Assembly: GCF_027925245.1 (NCBI RefSeq)
Contig: NZ_BSDP01000001.1
Coordinates: 1,984,001-2,048,000 of the forward strand
Source of the DNA: Agromyces rhizosphaerae
GTDB lineage: Bacteria; Actinomycetota; Actinomycetes; Actinomycetales; Microbacteriaceae
Reading direction: 5' to 3'
Length of the DNA: 64,000 nucleotides
The translations under genes were made by a program, and so were the position numbers. Each line of letters begins with the position of its first letter. Within the stretch, counting starts at the first letter, position 1. This document shows positions 32,065 through 40,800 of this stretch, piece by piece. The notes under the pieces are model-generated. The model was not told the origin of the DNA. It did not search any database and saw only the letters and a program-made list of their open reading frames with translations.

Positions 32065-32478
32065 ATGGGCAAGTCCTATGTCGAGTTCGAAGACGACCAC
32101 GGCGTCACCCTGCGGTACCGGAAGCACGTGAACGGCCGCGGGTTCGTGGCCGCCGGAGCGAAGGTGGATGCGACGGCGTACGTGCACCCGACGGCATACG
32201 TCGACCCGGGAGCGAAGGTCCTGAAGAACGCGTCGATCGGTCCGGGCAGCTGGATCGACCACGACGCGGTCGTCGGCGAGCGGGTCAACATCGGCACGAA
32301 CGTGCACATCGGCAAGCGCACCGTCGTCGGCCACGGGGTCGACGTGGGCGCGCACGCGAAGGTGGGCGCCGACGTGAAGATCGCGAACGGCGCGCGGATC
32401 GACCGCGACGTGGTCGTCCCCGACGGCACCTACGTCGACACGACGTCGTGGGCGCGCGCGCACGGGCTCGCCGCCTGA
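32065..32478 (+). CDS. Stand-alone left-handed beta-helix (hexapeptide-repeat) protein
   Basis: 137 residues. From residue about 25 the sequence is almost entirely hexapeptide-type repeats (GAKVDA, AYVHPT, AYVDPG, AKVLKN, ASIGPG, SWIDHD, AVVGER, VNIGTN, VHIGKR, TVVGHG, VDVGAH, AKVGAD, VKIANG). This is the left-handed parallel beta-helix of LpxA/gamma-carbonic anhydrase-like proteins. No acyltransferase domain follows, and it lacks the three metal-ligand His set of a carbonic anhydrase as far as can be seen. It might be a scaffold, a short acyltransferase or a structural filament-like protein. GGGAGGG precedes the ATG. Confidence 0.82.
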   Translation: MGKSYVEFEDDHGVTLRYRKHVNGRGFVAAGAKVDATAYVHPTAYVDPGAKVLKNASIGPGSWIDHDAVVGERVNIGTNVHIGKRTVVGHGVDVGAHAKVGADVKIANGARIDRDVVVPDGTYVDTTSWARAHGLAA

Positions 32479-32501
32479 GCGTCGCGACTCCACCCTGAAC
32501 G

Positions 32502-32530
32502 AGGGCCCGGTGACATCGGTCGCCGGGCCT
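32502..32530. terminator. Terminator hairpin after beta-helix gene
   Basis: GGCCCGG (32504-32510) pairs with CCGGGCC (32523-32529), extended inward by GAC/GTC, followed by TTCGTCGT. It lies between convergent genes. Confidence 0.65.
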
Positions 32531-32588
32531 TCGTCGTGCCCGGCGACCACGTCCTACCGGGGCTGCGGCCGCCAGCCGCGTCGGCCCG

Positions 32589-33059
32589 TCAGCCCGTGAC
32601 GCTCGGACCGATCGGCGGCAGCACGAAGTCGCCGATGCCCACGACCTCGACCCGCACGGGCGCGCCCTTCGCGACGCCGCGCGGCGTGGGGATCTCGTGC
32701 GTGCGCAGGCCGAGGTCGGCGGTGCAGGCGTCGCCGCCGGTGCGGACCACCTCGATCTCGATGATCGACGGGTCGGGCACGCTGATGTCGGTCGGCACGT
32801 ACGGGCACGACGAGCTGCCCGGGATGGTCAGCGCGATGCGCTCGCCGTCGTCGACCCAGGCGACGCCGGGATCGAACTGCCCGGCCGGGGCGTCCGACGG
32901 CGCGGGGGTCGCGATGCCGTCCTCGGCGGGGCCGTCGTAGGTGCGCACGGCGACCGAGTGCGGGTCGCATGCGGTCAGGGCCGCGACGAGCGCGGCAGCG
33001 GCAAGCACCGCCGACGCCGGCCTCCCGGCCCGGTGGCGGCTCCCTCGTGCCCGTCGCAT
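32589..33059 (-). CDS. Small secreted lipoprotein, function unknown
   Basis: 156 residues from MRRARGSRHRAGR. Arg-rich n-region, hydrophobic stretch and lipobox LVAALTAC (Cys about residue 33). The mature part has two Cys (SSSCPYVP and DACTADLG) and a strand-rich pattern. No recognised domain. Its end (RVEVVGIGDFVLPPIG) suggests a beta-sandwich. GAGGGG lies nine bases before the ATG. Upstream is palindromic element A copy 2. Confidence 0.8.
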   Translation of the reverse strand: MRRARGSRHRAGRPASAVLAAAALVAALTACDPHSVAVRTYDGPAEDGIATPAPSDAPAGQFDPGVAWVDDGERIALTIPGSSSCPYVPTDISVPDPSIIEIEVVRTGGDACTADLGLRTHEIPTPRGVAKGAPVRVEVVGIGDFVLPPIGPSVTG

Positions 33060-33129
33060 GCGCGATCCCCTCGCCTCGCTCGCCTGGGTTCGATCGTACT
33101 TGCCCGCGCGCGCCCGCGGGTTACGCGCG

Positions 33130-33257
33130 CTTTTCAGGAACCCGGGCGGCACTGGTGGCTCGATGCTGCCTCGGCCGGGCCTGCGGCGCACGGATGCTGC
33201 GCGGCCGGCCGGCCGACGCAGCATATCGCCGCCGAGCCTCAGGCGCTTCCTGAAAAG
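33130..33257. repeat. Palindromic intergenic element A, copy 2
   Basis: CTTTTCAGGAA (33130-33140) and TTCCTGAAAAG (33247-33257) are perfect 11-bp arms around about 106 GC-rich bases. The inside shares GCGCACGGATG and GCCGCCG(A/G)GC phrases with the copy at 8363. It ends five bases from the stop of the LLM gene at 33262 and lies 70 bases upstream of the lipoprotein start, so it is placed like a terminator of the LLM gene. Confidence 0.78.
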
Positions 33258-33261
33258 TGCC

Positions 33262-34317
33262 TCACCCCGACGGGAGGACGTCGCGCGCGAGCAGCTCGAG
33301 GGTGCGCTCGCGGCCCGGCGAGGCATCCGCCCCCTCGTGCTCGTACGCACCCGCGACGGGCGAGACCATCACCTCGTCGACGCCGTAGCGCTCGGCCAGC
33401 CGCCGCACCTCGGCCGCGGCCTCACCGGGCGCCCCGATCACCCAGCGGCGCTCCATCGCCGCGACGACCTGCGCCGTCGCAGCGTCGGGGGTCGCGGCCT
33501 CCGCCTGGTCGACCGTCTCGAGCGCCTGCAGCGGCCGCCCGGTCTGGATGCGCGCCATGCCCCGCAGCTGCGGCAGCGCCCGCGCGCGGGCCTCCTCGTG
33601 CGTCTGGGCCACCGACGCGTTGAGGGTGAGGAACGTGCGCGGCTCGGGGTGCGCCTCGCTCGGCCGGTACCCGGTGCGGTAGAGCTCGAGCGCCCGCTCG
33701 ATGCCCTCGCCCGCGAAGTGGTAGGCGAACACGTACGGCAGCCCGAGCTCGGCGGCGAGCCGCGCCGAGAAGTCGCTCGAGCCCAGCAGCCAGATGGCGG
33801 GGGCGCCGGATGCACCGGGAGTGGCGTGCACCGCGTACTCGCGTCCGCTCGTGAGCCGCAGTGTCGCGCCGTCCGGCTGCACGAGTGCCGCGATGTCGGC
33901 GACGTGGTCGCCGAACCGGTCGACGTCGCTGGTCGTGCCCGACATGCGCAGCAGCTGGGTGATCACGCCGTCGCTGCCGGGCGCGCGGCCGAGCCCCAGG
34001 TCGATGCGACCGGGCGCGAGTGCCTCGAGCGCGGCGAACTGCTCGGCGACGACGAGCGGCGAGTGGTTCGGCAGCATGACCCCGCCCGACCCGACGCGGA
34101 TCCGCTCCGTGCGCGCCGCCGCCGCGGCGATCAGCACCGGTGGCGTCGTCGAGGCGACGGCGGGCATGTTGTGGTGCTCGGCGAACCAGTAGCGCGTGTA
34201 GCCGAGCCGGTCGGCGAGCGCCGCCAGCCGCATCGAGGCGGCGACGGCCTGCGCGCTGGTCTGGCCGTCGCGCACGGGCACGAGGTCGAGCACGGAGAGG
34301 TGGAGCGGTGCGGTCAT
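33262..34317 (-). CDS. Luciferase-like (LLM) flavin-dependent oxidoreductase
   Basis: 351 residues. Start MTAPLHLSVLDLVPVRDGQT, then YTRYWFAEHHNMPAVASTTP (diagnostic AEHHNMP motif), VGSGGVMLPNHSPLVVAEQF and ALAPGRIDLGLGRAPGSD. This combination is that of the YhbW/MsnO8-like subfamily of LLM enzymes with FMN. The exact substrate is unknown; members are linked to alkane or thiol-ester monooxygenation and antibiotic biosynthesis. It is divergent from the FAD-binding oxidoreductase at 34562, with 244 bases between. Confidence 0.9.
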   Translation of the reverse strand: MTAPLHLSVLDLVPVRDGQTSAQAVAASMRLAALADRLGYTRYWFAEHHNMPAVASTTPPVLIAAAAARTERIRVGSGGVMLPNHSPLVVAEQFAALEALAPGRIDLGLGRAPGSDGVITQLLRMSGTTSDVDRFGDHVADIAALVQPDGATLRLTSGREYAVHATPGASGAPAIWLLGSSDFSARLAAELGLPYVFAYHFAGEGIERALELYRTGYRPSEAHPEPRTFLTLNASVAQTHEEARARALPQLRGMARIQTGRPLQALETVDQAEAATPDAATAQVVAAMERRWVIGAPGEAAAEVRRLAERYGVDEVMVSPVAGAYEHEGADASPGRERTLELLARDVLPSG

Positions 34318-34561
34318 CGCACGGGCCAACGTGCCGGGGCGGGCGGCTATTCCGGACGTCGCGGGGTCGCGCCGCGCGCGGGCCCGCCGCATCCGCCTCG
34401 CCACGGGGTCGGTGCGGCCCCTGATGCCGCACGGCATGCGCGGGTGTTCGATGAGCGTTGCGTGCGCAGCGGCCGAGCCGCTGCACCTGACATCGGATGC
34501 CCCGTGGCGGAACGCACCCCGGCATCGATCCCACGCGCCACCATCGGAAAGGAACCACCCC

Positions 34562-36001
34562 GTGAACACCCCTGTGTCCGGGCCGTCGACGACGGACCGC
34601 GACGCGCAGCGGAGCACCGCCCGCGCCGAGGGCCTCGCCGCCCTCGCCAACCGCCTCGCCGGCACGCTCAGCGTGCCCGGCGACCCCGACTGGGACGCCG
34701 CCCGCCAGGCCTGGAGCCTCTCGGCCGACCAGCACCCCGCCGCCGTCGTGCACCCCGTCGACGTCGCCGACGTCGTGCACGCCGTCTCCGCCGCCCGCGA
34801 ACTCGGGCTGCGGATCGCCCCGCAGTCGACCGGCCACAACGCCGGGCCGCTCGCCGCGCAGGGCCTCGGCGACACGCTCCTCGTGCGCACCTCGGCGCTC
34901 GACGAGATCTCGATCGACCCCGCGCGTCGCGTCGCCCGCATCGGCGGCGGCACGACCTGGGAATCGGTCGCCGCGGCGGCAGGCCCGCACGGGCTCATGG
35001 CGCTCGCGGGCTCGTCCCACGACGTGGGCGTGGTCGGCTACACCCTCGGCGGGGGCGTGAGCTGGTTCGCCAGGTCGCACGGTCTCGCGGCCAACCACGT
35101 CCTCGCCATCGAGCTGGTCACGCCCGACGGAGTGCAGCGGCGCGTGGACGCGGACACGGACCCCGACCTGTTCTGGGCGCTCCGCGGCAGCGGTGGCGGC
35201 GGGCTCGGAATCGTGACCGCGCTCGAGTGCCGCCTCTTCCCGATCACCGAGGTGTTCGCCGGCATGATGCTCTGGCCCGCCGAGCGTGCGCACGAGGTCT
35301 TCACCGCGTGGCGCGATCTCACGACGACGGTGCCGACCACCGCGTCGACCGCGTGCCGCCTGTTCCACTTCCCCGACATGCCCGAACTGCCGCCGTTCCT
35401 CGCCGGCCGCTCGGTCGTCGTGGTCGACGGGGTCGTGCAGGGCACGCCGGAGGAGGGCGCGGCGCTCGTCGCGCCGCTGCGTGCGCTCGAGCCGGAGATG
35501 GACACGTTCGGCCCGACGCCCGTGTCCGAGCTGATGCACCTGCACATGGACCCGCCCGGCCCGACGCCCGGCACCGGCGACGGCATCCTCCTCGACGAGC
35601 TGCCGGACGCCGCGATCGCCGCGGCCATCGGCGGTCTGGGCGTTCGTGGCGCCTCGCGGCTGATGTTCGTGGAGCTGCGTCACGTCGGCGGGGCGCTCCG
35701 CCCGGATGAGGGTGCGTCGGTCGCCGACGGCCCGACCGGCGTGCTCGCCGGCCTGGACGCGGAGTACGTGTGCTTCTCGAGCGGCATGCCGTTCCCCGAC
35801 GGCCCGGCACCCGTGCGCGCAGCGCTCGACGTGCTCTTCGCCGGCCTCGCGCCGTGGCGGGGCGGCCTCGACTACCTCAACTTCGCCGAGACCGGTCGAG
35901 ACCCCGAGCGGTTCTGGGGAGCGGATGCCCCCCGGCTCCGAGTCGTGCGGGAACGCGTCGACCCCGACGGCGTGATGCGTCCGGCGCACGCGATCGGCTG
36001 A
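34562..36001 (+). CDS. FAD-binding oxidoreductase (berberine-bridge-enzyme/PCMH type)
   Basis: 479 residues. FAD PCMH domain at about residues 55-230: PQSTGHNAGPL (the His is the usual 8-alpha-histidyl FAD anchor), RVARIGGGTTWESV and GVVGYTLGGGVSWFARSHG. The cysteinyl anchor found in bicovalent BBE enzymes is absent (Val at that place), so a monocovalent flavin is expected. The BBE C-terminal motif is DYLNFAETG with FWGADAPRLRVVRERVDPDG. It oxidises alcohols, sugars or alkaloid-like compounds with O2. GTG at 34562 has AAAGGA upstream. It could work with the divergent LLM enzyme. Confidence 0.9.
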   Translation: MNTPVSGPSTTDRDAQRSTARAEGLAALANRLAGTLSVPGDPDWDAARQAWSLSADQHPAAVVHPVDVADVVHAVSAARELGLRIAPQSTGHNAGPLAAQGLGDTLLVRTSALDEISIDPARRVARIGGGTTWESVAAAAGPHGLMALAGSSHDVGVVGYTLGGGVSWFARSHGLAANHVLAIELVTPDGVQRRVDADTDPDLFWALRGSGGGGLGIVTALECRLFPITEVFAGMMLWPAERAHEVFTAWRDLTTTVPTTASTACRLFHFPDMPELPPFLAGRSVVVVDGVVQGTPEEGAALVAPLRALEPEMDTFGPTPVSELMHLHMDPPGPTPGTGDGILLDELPDAAIAAAIGGLGVRGASRLMFVELRHVGGALRPDEGASVADGPTGVLAGLDAEYVCFSSGMPFPDGPAPVRAALDVLFAGLAPWRGGLDYLNFAETGRDPERFWGADAPRLRVVRERVDPDGVMRPAHAIG

Positions 36002-36032
36002 GCCGGCATCCGCCACCCGTCCCGCCGAGTGA

Positions 36033-36431
36033 TCAGCCTGTTGGCTCCGAGAGGAGCTGGAACACCGGCTCGGAGTCGAGCTCGGCGGGGCGGACGCGGT
36101 CGGGGTGCGGCTCCTCGATCGGGATGCGGAGGTCGCCGGCCGGCGTGTGCACGAGCACCTCGCCCGCGTGGGCCGACTCGAACCAGTCGTCGACGTGCAC
36201 CCGGGTGAGCACCCGCACGCGCTGCCCCTCGGCGGGCCGCTCGCGCAGCGCGAGTGCGAGCATTCCGGTCGCCTCCGAACGGCCGGGCTCGGCCTCCAGT
36301 GCGAGCTCCCAGCCGTCCGTCGGGCACACGCCCGAGCCCGTCACGTGCACGAGGCGGCGCTCGCCGGTGTAGACGGCGTACGCGGCGAAGTCGGCTGCGT
36401 CGTACGTGCAGCGCTTGCGGAAGACGACCAT
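36033..36431 (-). CDS. Conserved hypothetical protein
   Basis: 132 residues, no signal or membrane segment. Strand-rich pattern with CTYDAADFAAYAVYTGER, GSGVCPTDGWELALEAEPG and VRVLTRVHVDDWFE. Two Cys (residues about 8 and 36). It looks like a small beta-barrel or sandwich, and I do not recognise a named family. TAGCGT (36444-36439) is seven bases before the ATG, so it is probably leaderless. The gene converges with the BBE-type gene. Confidence 0.75.
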   Translation of the reverse strand: MVVFRKRCTYDAADFAAYAVYTGERRLVHVTGSGVCPTDGWELALEAEPGRSEATGMLALALRERPAEGQRVRVLTRVHVDDWFESAHAGEVLVHTPAGDLRIPIEEPHPDRVRPAELDSEPVFQLLSEPTG

Positions 36432-36539
36432 GCACCGGACGCTATGGCCCGGCTCGGGGGGAGCGCATCAGTGCGTTCCCCGAGCTTGCCGCGGCGGGCG
36501 AGCCTCCCCACGGCCGCCGTGCGTGCGTAGGCTCGGAGC

Positions 36540-37535
36540 ATGCGATTCGGGATGTTCGTTCCTCAGGGTTGGCGGCACGATCTCGTCGGCATCGAGCCGG
36601 CCCGGCAGTGGGAGGTGATGCGGGACCTCGCGGCCTACGCCGACGCAGGCACCTGGGAGTCGATCTGGGTCTACGACCACTTCCACACGGTGCCGGTGCC
36701 GAGCACCGAGGCCACCCACGAGGCGTGGTCGCTCATGTCGGCGTTCGCGGCCGTCACCGATCGCGTGCGGCTCGGCCAGATGTGCACCTGCATGGGCTAC
36801 CGCAACCCGGTGTACCTCGCGAAGGTCGCGGCCACGGTCGACATCGTGTCGGGCGGCCGCACCGAGATGGGCATCGGCGGTGGCTGGTACGAGCACGAGT
36901 GGGAGGCGTACGGCTACGGGTTCCCGCCGGTGCGCGACCGGCTCGGGATGCTCCGCGAGGGCGTCGAGCTCATGCGCCAGGCGTGGTCGACGGGCGAGGC
37001 CAGCCTCGACGGCGAGTACTACCGGGTGTCGGGTGCGCTGGTGCATCCGCAGCCCCTGCAGCCGGGCGGCATCCCGCTCTGGATCGCGGGCGGCGGCGAG
37101 AAGGTGACGCTGCGCATCGCGGCGCGCTACGCGCAGTACACGAACTTCGGCAACGGCGACCCCGACGACTTCAGCCGGCGGAGCGAGCTGCTGCGCGGTC
37201 ACGCCGAGGCGGTCGGCACCGACTTCGACGCGATCGTGCGCAGCACGAACTACAACACGGTCGTGGGCGAGACCGAGGCGGAGGTCGCCGAGCGGCTCGC
37301 GGCGATCGAGGCGCGGGCGGCGTCGGCGATGCCGGCGGACGCGGTCGAGAAGTACATGGCCGCCTACCGCGGCGAGCACGCCTTCGGCACGGGCACGGTC
37401 GAGCAGATGGTCGAGCGCCTGCAGGACATGCGCGACCGCGGGCTCGGGTACTCGATCCACTACTTCCCCGAGGCGGCCTACGACCGTTCGGGGCTGGAGC
37501 TGTTCGAGCGCGAGGTCATCCCCGCGCTGGCCTGA
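36540..37535 (+). CDS. F420-dependent LLM-class oxidoreductase
   Basis: 331 residues: MRFGMFVPQGWRHDLVG start, then WESIWVYDHFHTVP, VRLGQMCTCMGYRNPVYLAK and GRTEMGIGGGWYEHEWEAYG, all hallmarks of the TIGR03560-type F420-dependent LLM family in actinobacteria. Uses reduced F420 for hydride transfer in the cytoplasm; physiological substrate unknown. TAGGCT at 36528-36533 is six bases before the ATG, so leaderless. It converges with the glutaredoxin-like gene, with nine bases between. Confidence 0.92.
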   Translation: MRFGMFVPQGWRHDLVGIEPARQWEVMRDLAAYADAGTWESIWVYDHFHTVPVPSTEATHEAWSLMSAFAAVTDRVRLGQMCTCMGYRNPVYLAKVAATVDIVSGGRTEMGIGGGWYEHEWEAYGYGFPPVRDRLGMLREGVELMRQAWSTGEASLDGEYYRVSGALVHPQPLQPGGIPLWIAGGGEKVTLRIAARYAQYTNFGNGDPDDFSRRSELLRGHAEAVGTDFDAIVRSTNYNTVVGETEAEVAERLAAIEARAASAMPADAVEKYMAAYRGEHAFGTGTVEQMVERLQDMRDRGLGYSIHYFPEAAYDRSGLELFEREVIPALA

Positions 37536-37544
37536 GCCGGTCGG

Positions 37545-37829
37545 CTACGCTGCGGGCGCCTCGGCGAGCTCGTCGAGCTTCGCGGCGAGCTCCGCATCGG
37601 TCGGCTCGACGACGTGCGTGCCGTCGGGGAAGACGACGACGGGGATCTGCGTGCGGCCGCTGATGGCCTTGGCGCGCTCGGCGCCGTCGAACTCCTCCTC
37701 GAGGTCGACGTAGTCGTAGTCGACGTCGAGGCGGTCGAGCAGCGCCTTGGAGCGGCGGCAGTCGCCGCACCATTCGGCGCCGTACATGGTCACGCGGGCA
37801 GGCTGAAGCTGTGGTGCAGGGGAAGTCAC
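37545..37829 (-). CDS. Glutaredoxin-like (mycoredoxin-type) protein
   Basis: 94 residues. VTMYGAEWCGDCRRSKALLD holds the CGDC redox motif (Cys about 21 and 24), and RTQIPVVVFPDGTHVVEP holds the cis-proline (IP) and glutathione/mycothiol site (cis-Pro then TDAEL). Actinobacterial family members reduce mycothiol-mixed disulfides. The GTG at 37829 is two bases from the stop of the TM0106 gene, so it is translationally coupled to it. An alternative GTG at 37793 (VTMYG) would give a standard-length domain. Confidence 0.88.
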   Translation of the reverse strand: MTSPAPQLQPARVTMYGAEWCGDCRRSKALLDRLDVDYDYVDLEEEFDGAERAKAISGRTQIPVVVFPDGTHVVEPTDAELAAKLDELAEAPAA

Positions 37830-37830
37830 A

Positions 37831-40800
37831 TCAGGAGACTACGCCGACGAGTTGTGAGGTATTCCCAGCTTCGGCCGCCGCGGGCTCCCGGCCGACGAGC
37901 CGGATGAATCCGCTGAGCTGCGTGAGCCCGTCGGGCGTGTACGGCAGGTAGTCGAGCAGGCCGGGCGAGTAGATCAGGTACGCGGCGACCTTCGCGCGCG
38001 AGACCGCGACGTTCAGGCGGTTCTTCAGCAGCAGGAAGTCGATGCCGCGGGGCACCTCGGCGGCGCTCGAGGCGGCGAGCGACACGATCGCGACGGCCGC
38101 CTCCTGCCCCTGGAACTTGTCGACGGTGCCCACCGGCACGTCGCCGTACCCGGCCTCGTCGAGCGCCTGCCGCACGAGCGCGAGCTGCGCGTTGTACGGC
38201 GTCACGACGATCAGGTCGGCCTGCTCGAGCGGTCGCGACTCGGCCGCCGACGGCGCGCCGACGTGCGCCTCGGTGTACGCGCGGCCGAGCAGCGACCCCA
38301 CGAGCCGCACCACCTCGGCGGCCTCCTGCGGCGACTCGGTGGCGTTGCCCTGGTGCGCGAGGGGCAGCGGATGCAGCCCGGGCTCGACACCCTCGATCGC
38401 ACGCAGCCCGGCCGAGCCGTGCGAGTGCAGCGCACCCTCGTACGACAGCACCGAGACGGACTCGGCGACCGCCGGGTGCATCCGCCGGCTCTCGGCGAGG
38501 AAGACGCCGAACTCGGGCGGCAGCACGTCGTGCCCGTCGGCGACCCACCCGAGCGCCGAGCCGTCGACCGGTTCGGGGTGGATGCCCTGGCTCACCTGCG
38601 GCAGCTGCTGCGGGTCGCCGAGCAGCAGCAGGTTGCGCGCCGCGACGCCGACGGCGATGGTCGACGCGAGGGAGAACTGGCCGGCCTCGTCGATGACGAG
38701 CAGGTCGAGGCTGCGCCGGCCGAAGCGGCCGAGGTTGGCGAAGTCCCAGGCCGTGCCGCCGACGACGTAGCCGGATGCCTCGTGCGCACGCGTGTACTCC
38801 CCCACGCCGTTCTTCGCGATGGGGGTGAACGCCGGGTCGGGGGCATCCGGGTCCTTCGGCGCCTTGGCGACCAGGGCATCGTCGAGCCCCGCCTCGACGA
38901 TGCGCGCGAGCAGGTGCTCGACCACCGCGTGCGACTGCGCGACGACCCCGATGCGCCAGCGGTGCTCGGCGACGAGGCGCGCGACGACGTGCGAGCCCAC
39001 GTAGGTCTTGCCCGTGCCGGGCGGCCCCTGCACGGCGAGGTACGAGTCGTCGAGGTCGAGCAGGGCCTCGGTGACGGATGCCACGGGGTCGGCGACGGCC
39101 GGCAGCGCGCCGCGCTTCGTGCGCGGCGGCACGCGGCGGAGGATGTCGGCCGCGGGGTTGCGCGGCCAGTCGGGGAGCGTCGCCACGAGGTCGCGCGCCC
39201 ACTCGGCGATGGCGCCCTTCTGCGCGCCCGCGCTCGGGGGTGCGCTCGGGGCGAGCGCGGTCGGCAGCACCCGCCACGGCTCGGCGTCGTCACGCAGGAT
39301 CTCCTCGATCACGACGCCGTCGTCGCGCATCTCGAGCACGTTCACGGGGAGTGTCGCGCGCGTGGTCGGGCGTGCGCCGGCCGGGCCGAACGGCGCCGGC
39401 GGCTCGTAGAGGGCGAAGGGCTTGGCGCCCGTGGAGAACCGGCTGCCGGGCGCGATGCGGCCGCGCAGCAGCACGTGCCGGCGCGGCTTGCGCTGCCGCG
39501 AGTCGTCCTCCATGAACCAGTCGCGCAGCACGATCGAGGCCGCGGGCTCGACGACGAGCACGTCGCGCGTGTCCTCCCACTCCTCGATCGGCTGCTCGAG
39601 CCGGAAGAAGTGCGCCCACCAGAAGCTCTTCTGCTCGCGCTCGTGGTAGTCGATCGCGGCGGCGGCGAGTGCGAGGGCGGTGCGCTCGGGGTCGCGATCG
39701 CGCGCGAGCGGGTCGCCGGCGCGGGCCAGCAGCTCCGCCGCCAGTGGCGACGACTCGACGCTGGCCTCGGTCACGTCGGGCAGCGGCGCGGGCGCGACGC
39801 CCTCCTCTCGGGCGCGCTCGAGCAGCCAGTCGCGCAGGCGCAGCGTGGAGACGCAGTCGTAGCGGTTGTAGTCGGCGAGGTCGTCGAGCACGACCTGCGC
39901 GCCCGCCGCGTCGCCGGTGGCGCGCAGTTCGCGCGCCCGCACGTACTCGAGGATCGAGTCGCCGCCCGACTTCACCTCCGCCTCGCGCAGCTCGTCGCCC
40001 ATGTACAGCGGCTCGAGCTTCTTGATCGAGTACGACCGGCTGCCGACGCGCACGCCGCGCTTCACGATCGGGTAGAGGTCGACGAACACGCCCTCGCGCA
40101 GCAGCTGGTCGACGGCGGCCTCGCCGACGCCGTGGCGCGCGGCCATGGCGAGCAGGTGCGTGCGCTCGTAGCTCGCGTAGTGGTAGATGTGCAGGCCCGG
40201 GTGGCGTCGCCGACGCTCGGCGACGAACGCGAGGAACGCCTCGAGCGCCCGGCGCTCCTCGGCGAAGGTGTGCGCCCAGATGGGCGTGAACTGCTCGTCG
40301 ACGTCGACCATGCCGAACAGGTAGTCGATGCCCCACCAGGAGCCCTCGCCCTCGGAGTACAGCGGGTCGCCCTCGAAGTCGAAGAAGAGGTCGCCCGGGT
40401 CGGGCTCGGGAATGGCAGCGAGCGCGGACGCGTCACGCACGTGGAACGGCGGGGGTGCGGGCGGGGCGGCGGATGCCTCGGGGCCGGCGTCGGTGGGATC
40501 GGGCACCGGCTCAGGGGCATCCGCCTCGGCCTCGAGCTGCAGCCGCGCCTGCTCGCGTAGCCCGTCGAGCACCGAGGGGCCGATGCCGTCGACCTCGCCG
40601 TGCGACGCGGCCAGCTCGTCGATGGTGCGGATGCCCGCTGCCGCCAGCCGCGTCCGCTGCCCGACGCGCATGCCCGCGACGAGCAGCACGTCGCGGTGCG
40701 CCTGCACCTCGAGGTCGCAGGTGGGGCAGCGGCCGTCGAGCGCGTAGCGCTCGTCGCCCCACGCGACCGGCTCGGTGTCCGCGAGGCGCTCGTCGATCAC

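Noticed and set aside
34318..34561. Extended N-terminus of the FAD oxidoreductase from an upstream ATG
   Set aside because: The added residues have no family similarity; GTG at 34562 has a proper ribosome site and matches the family's length.
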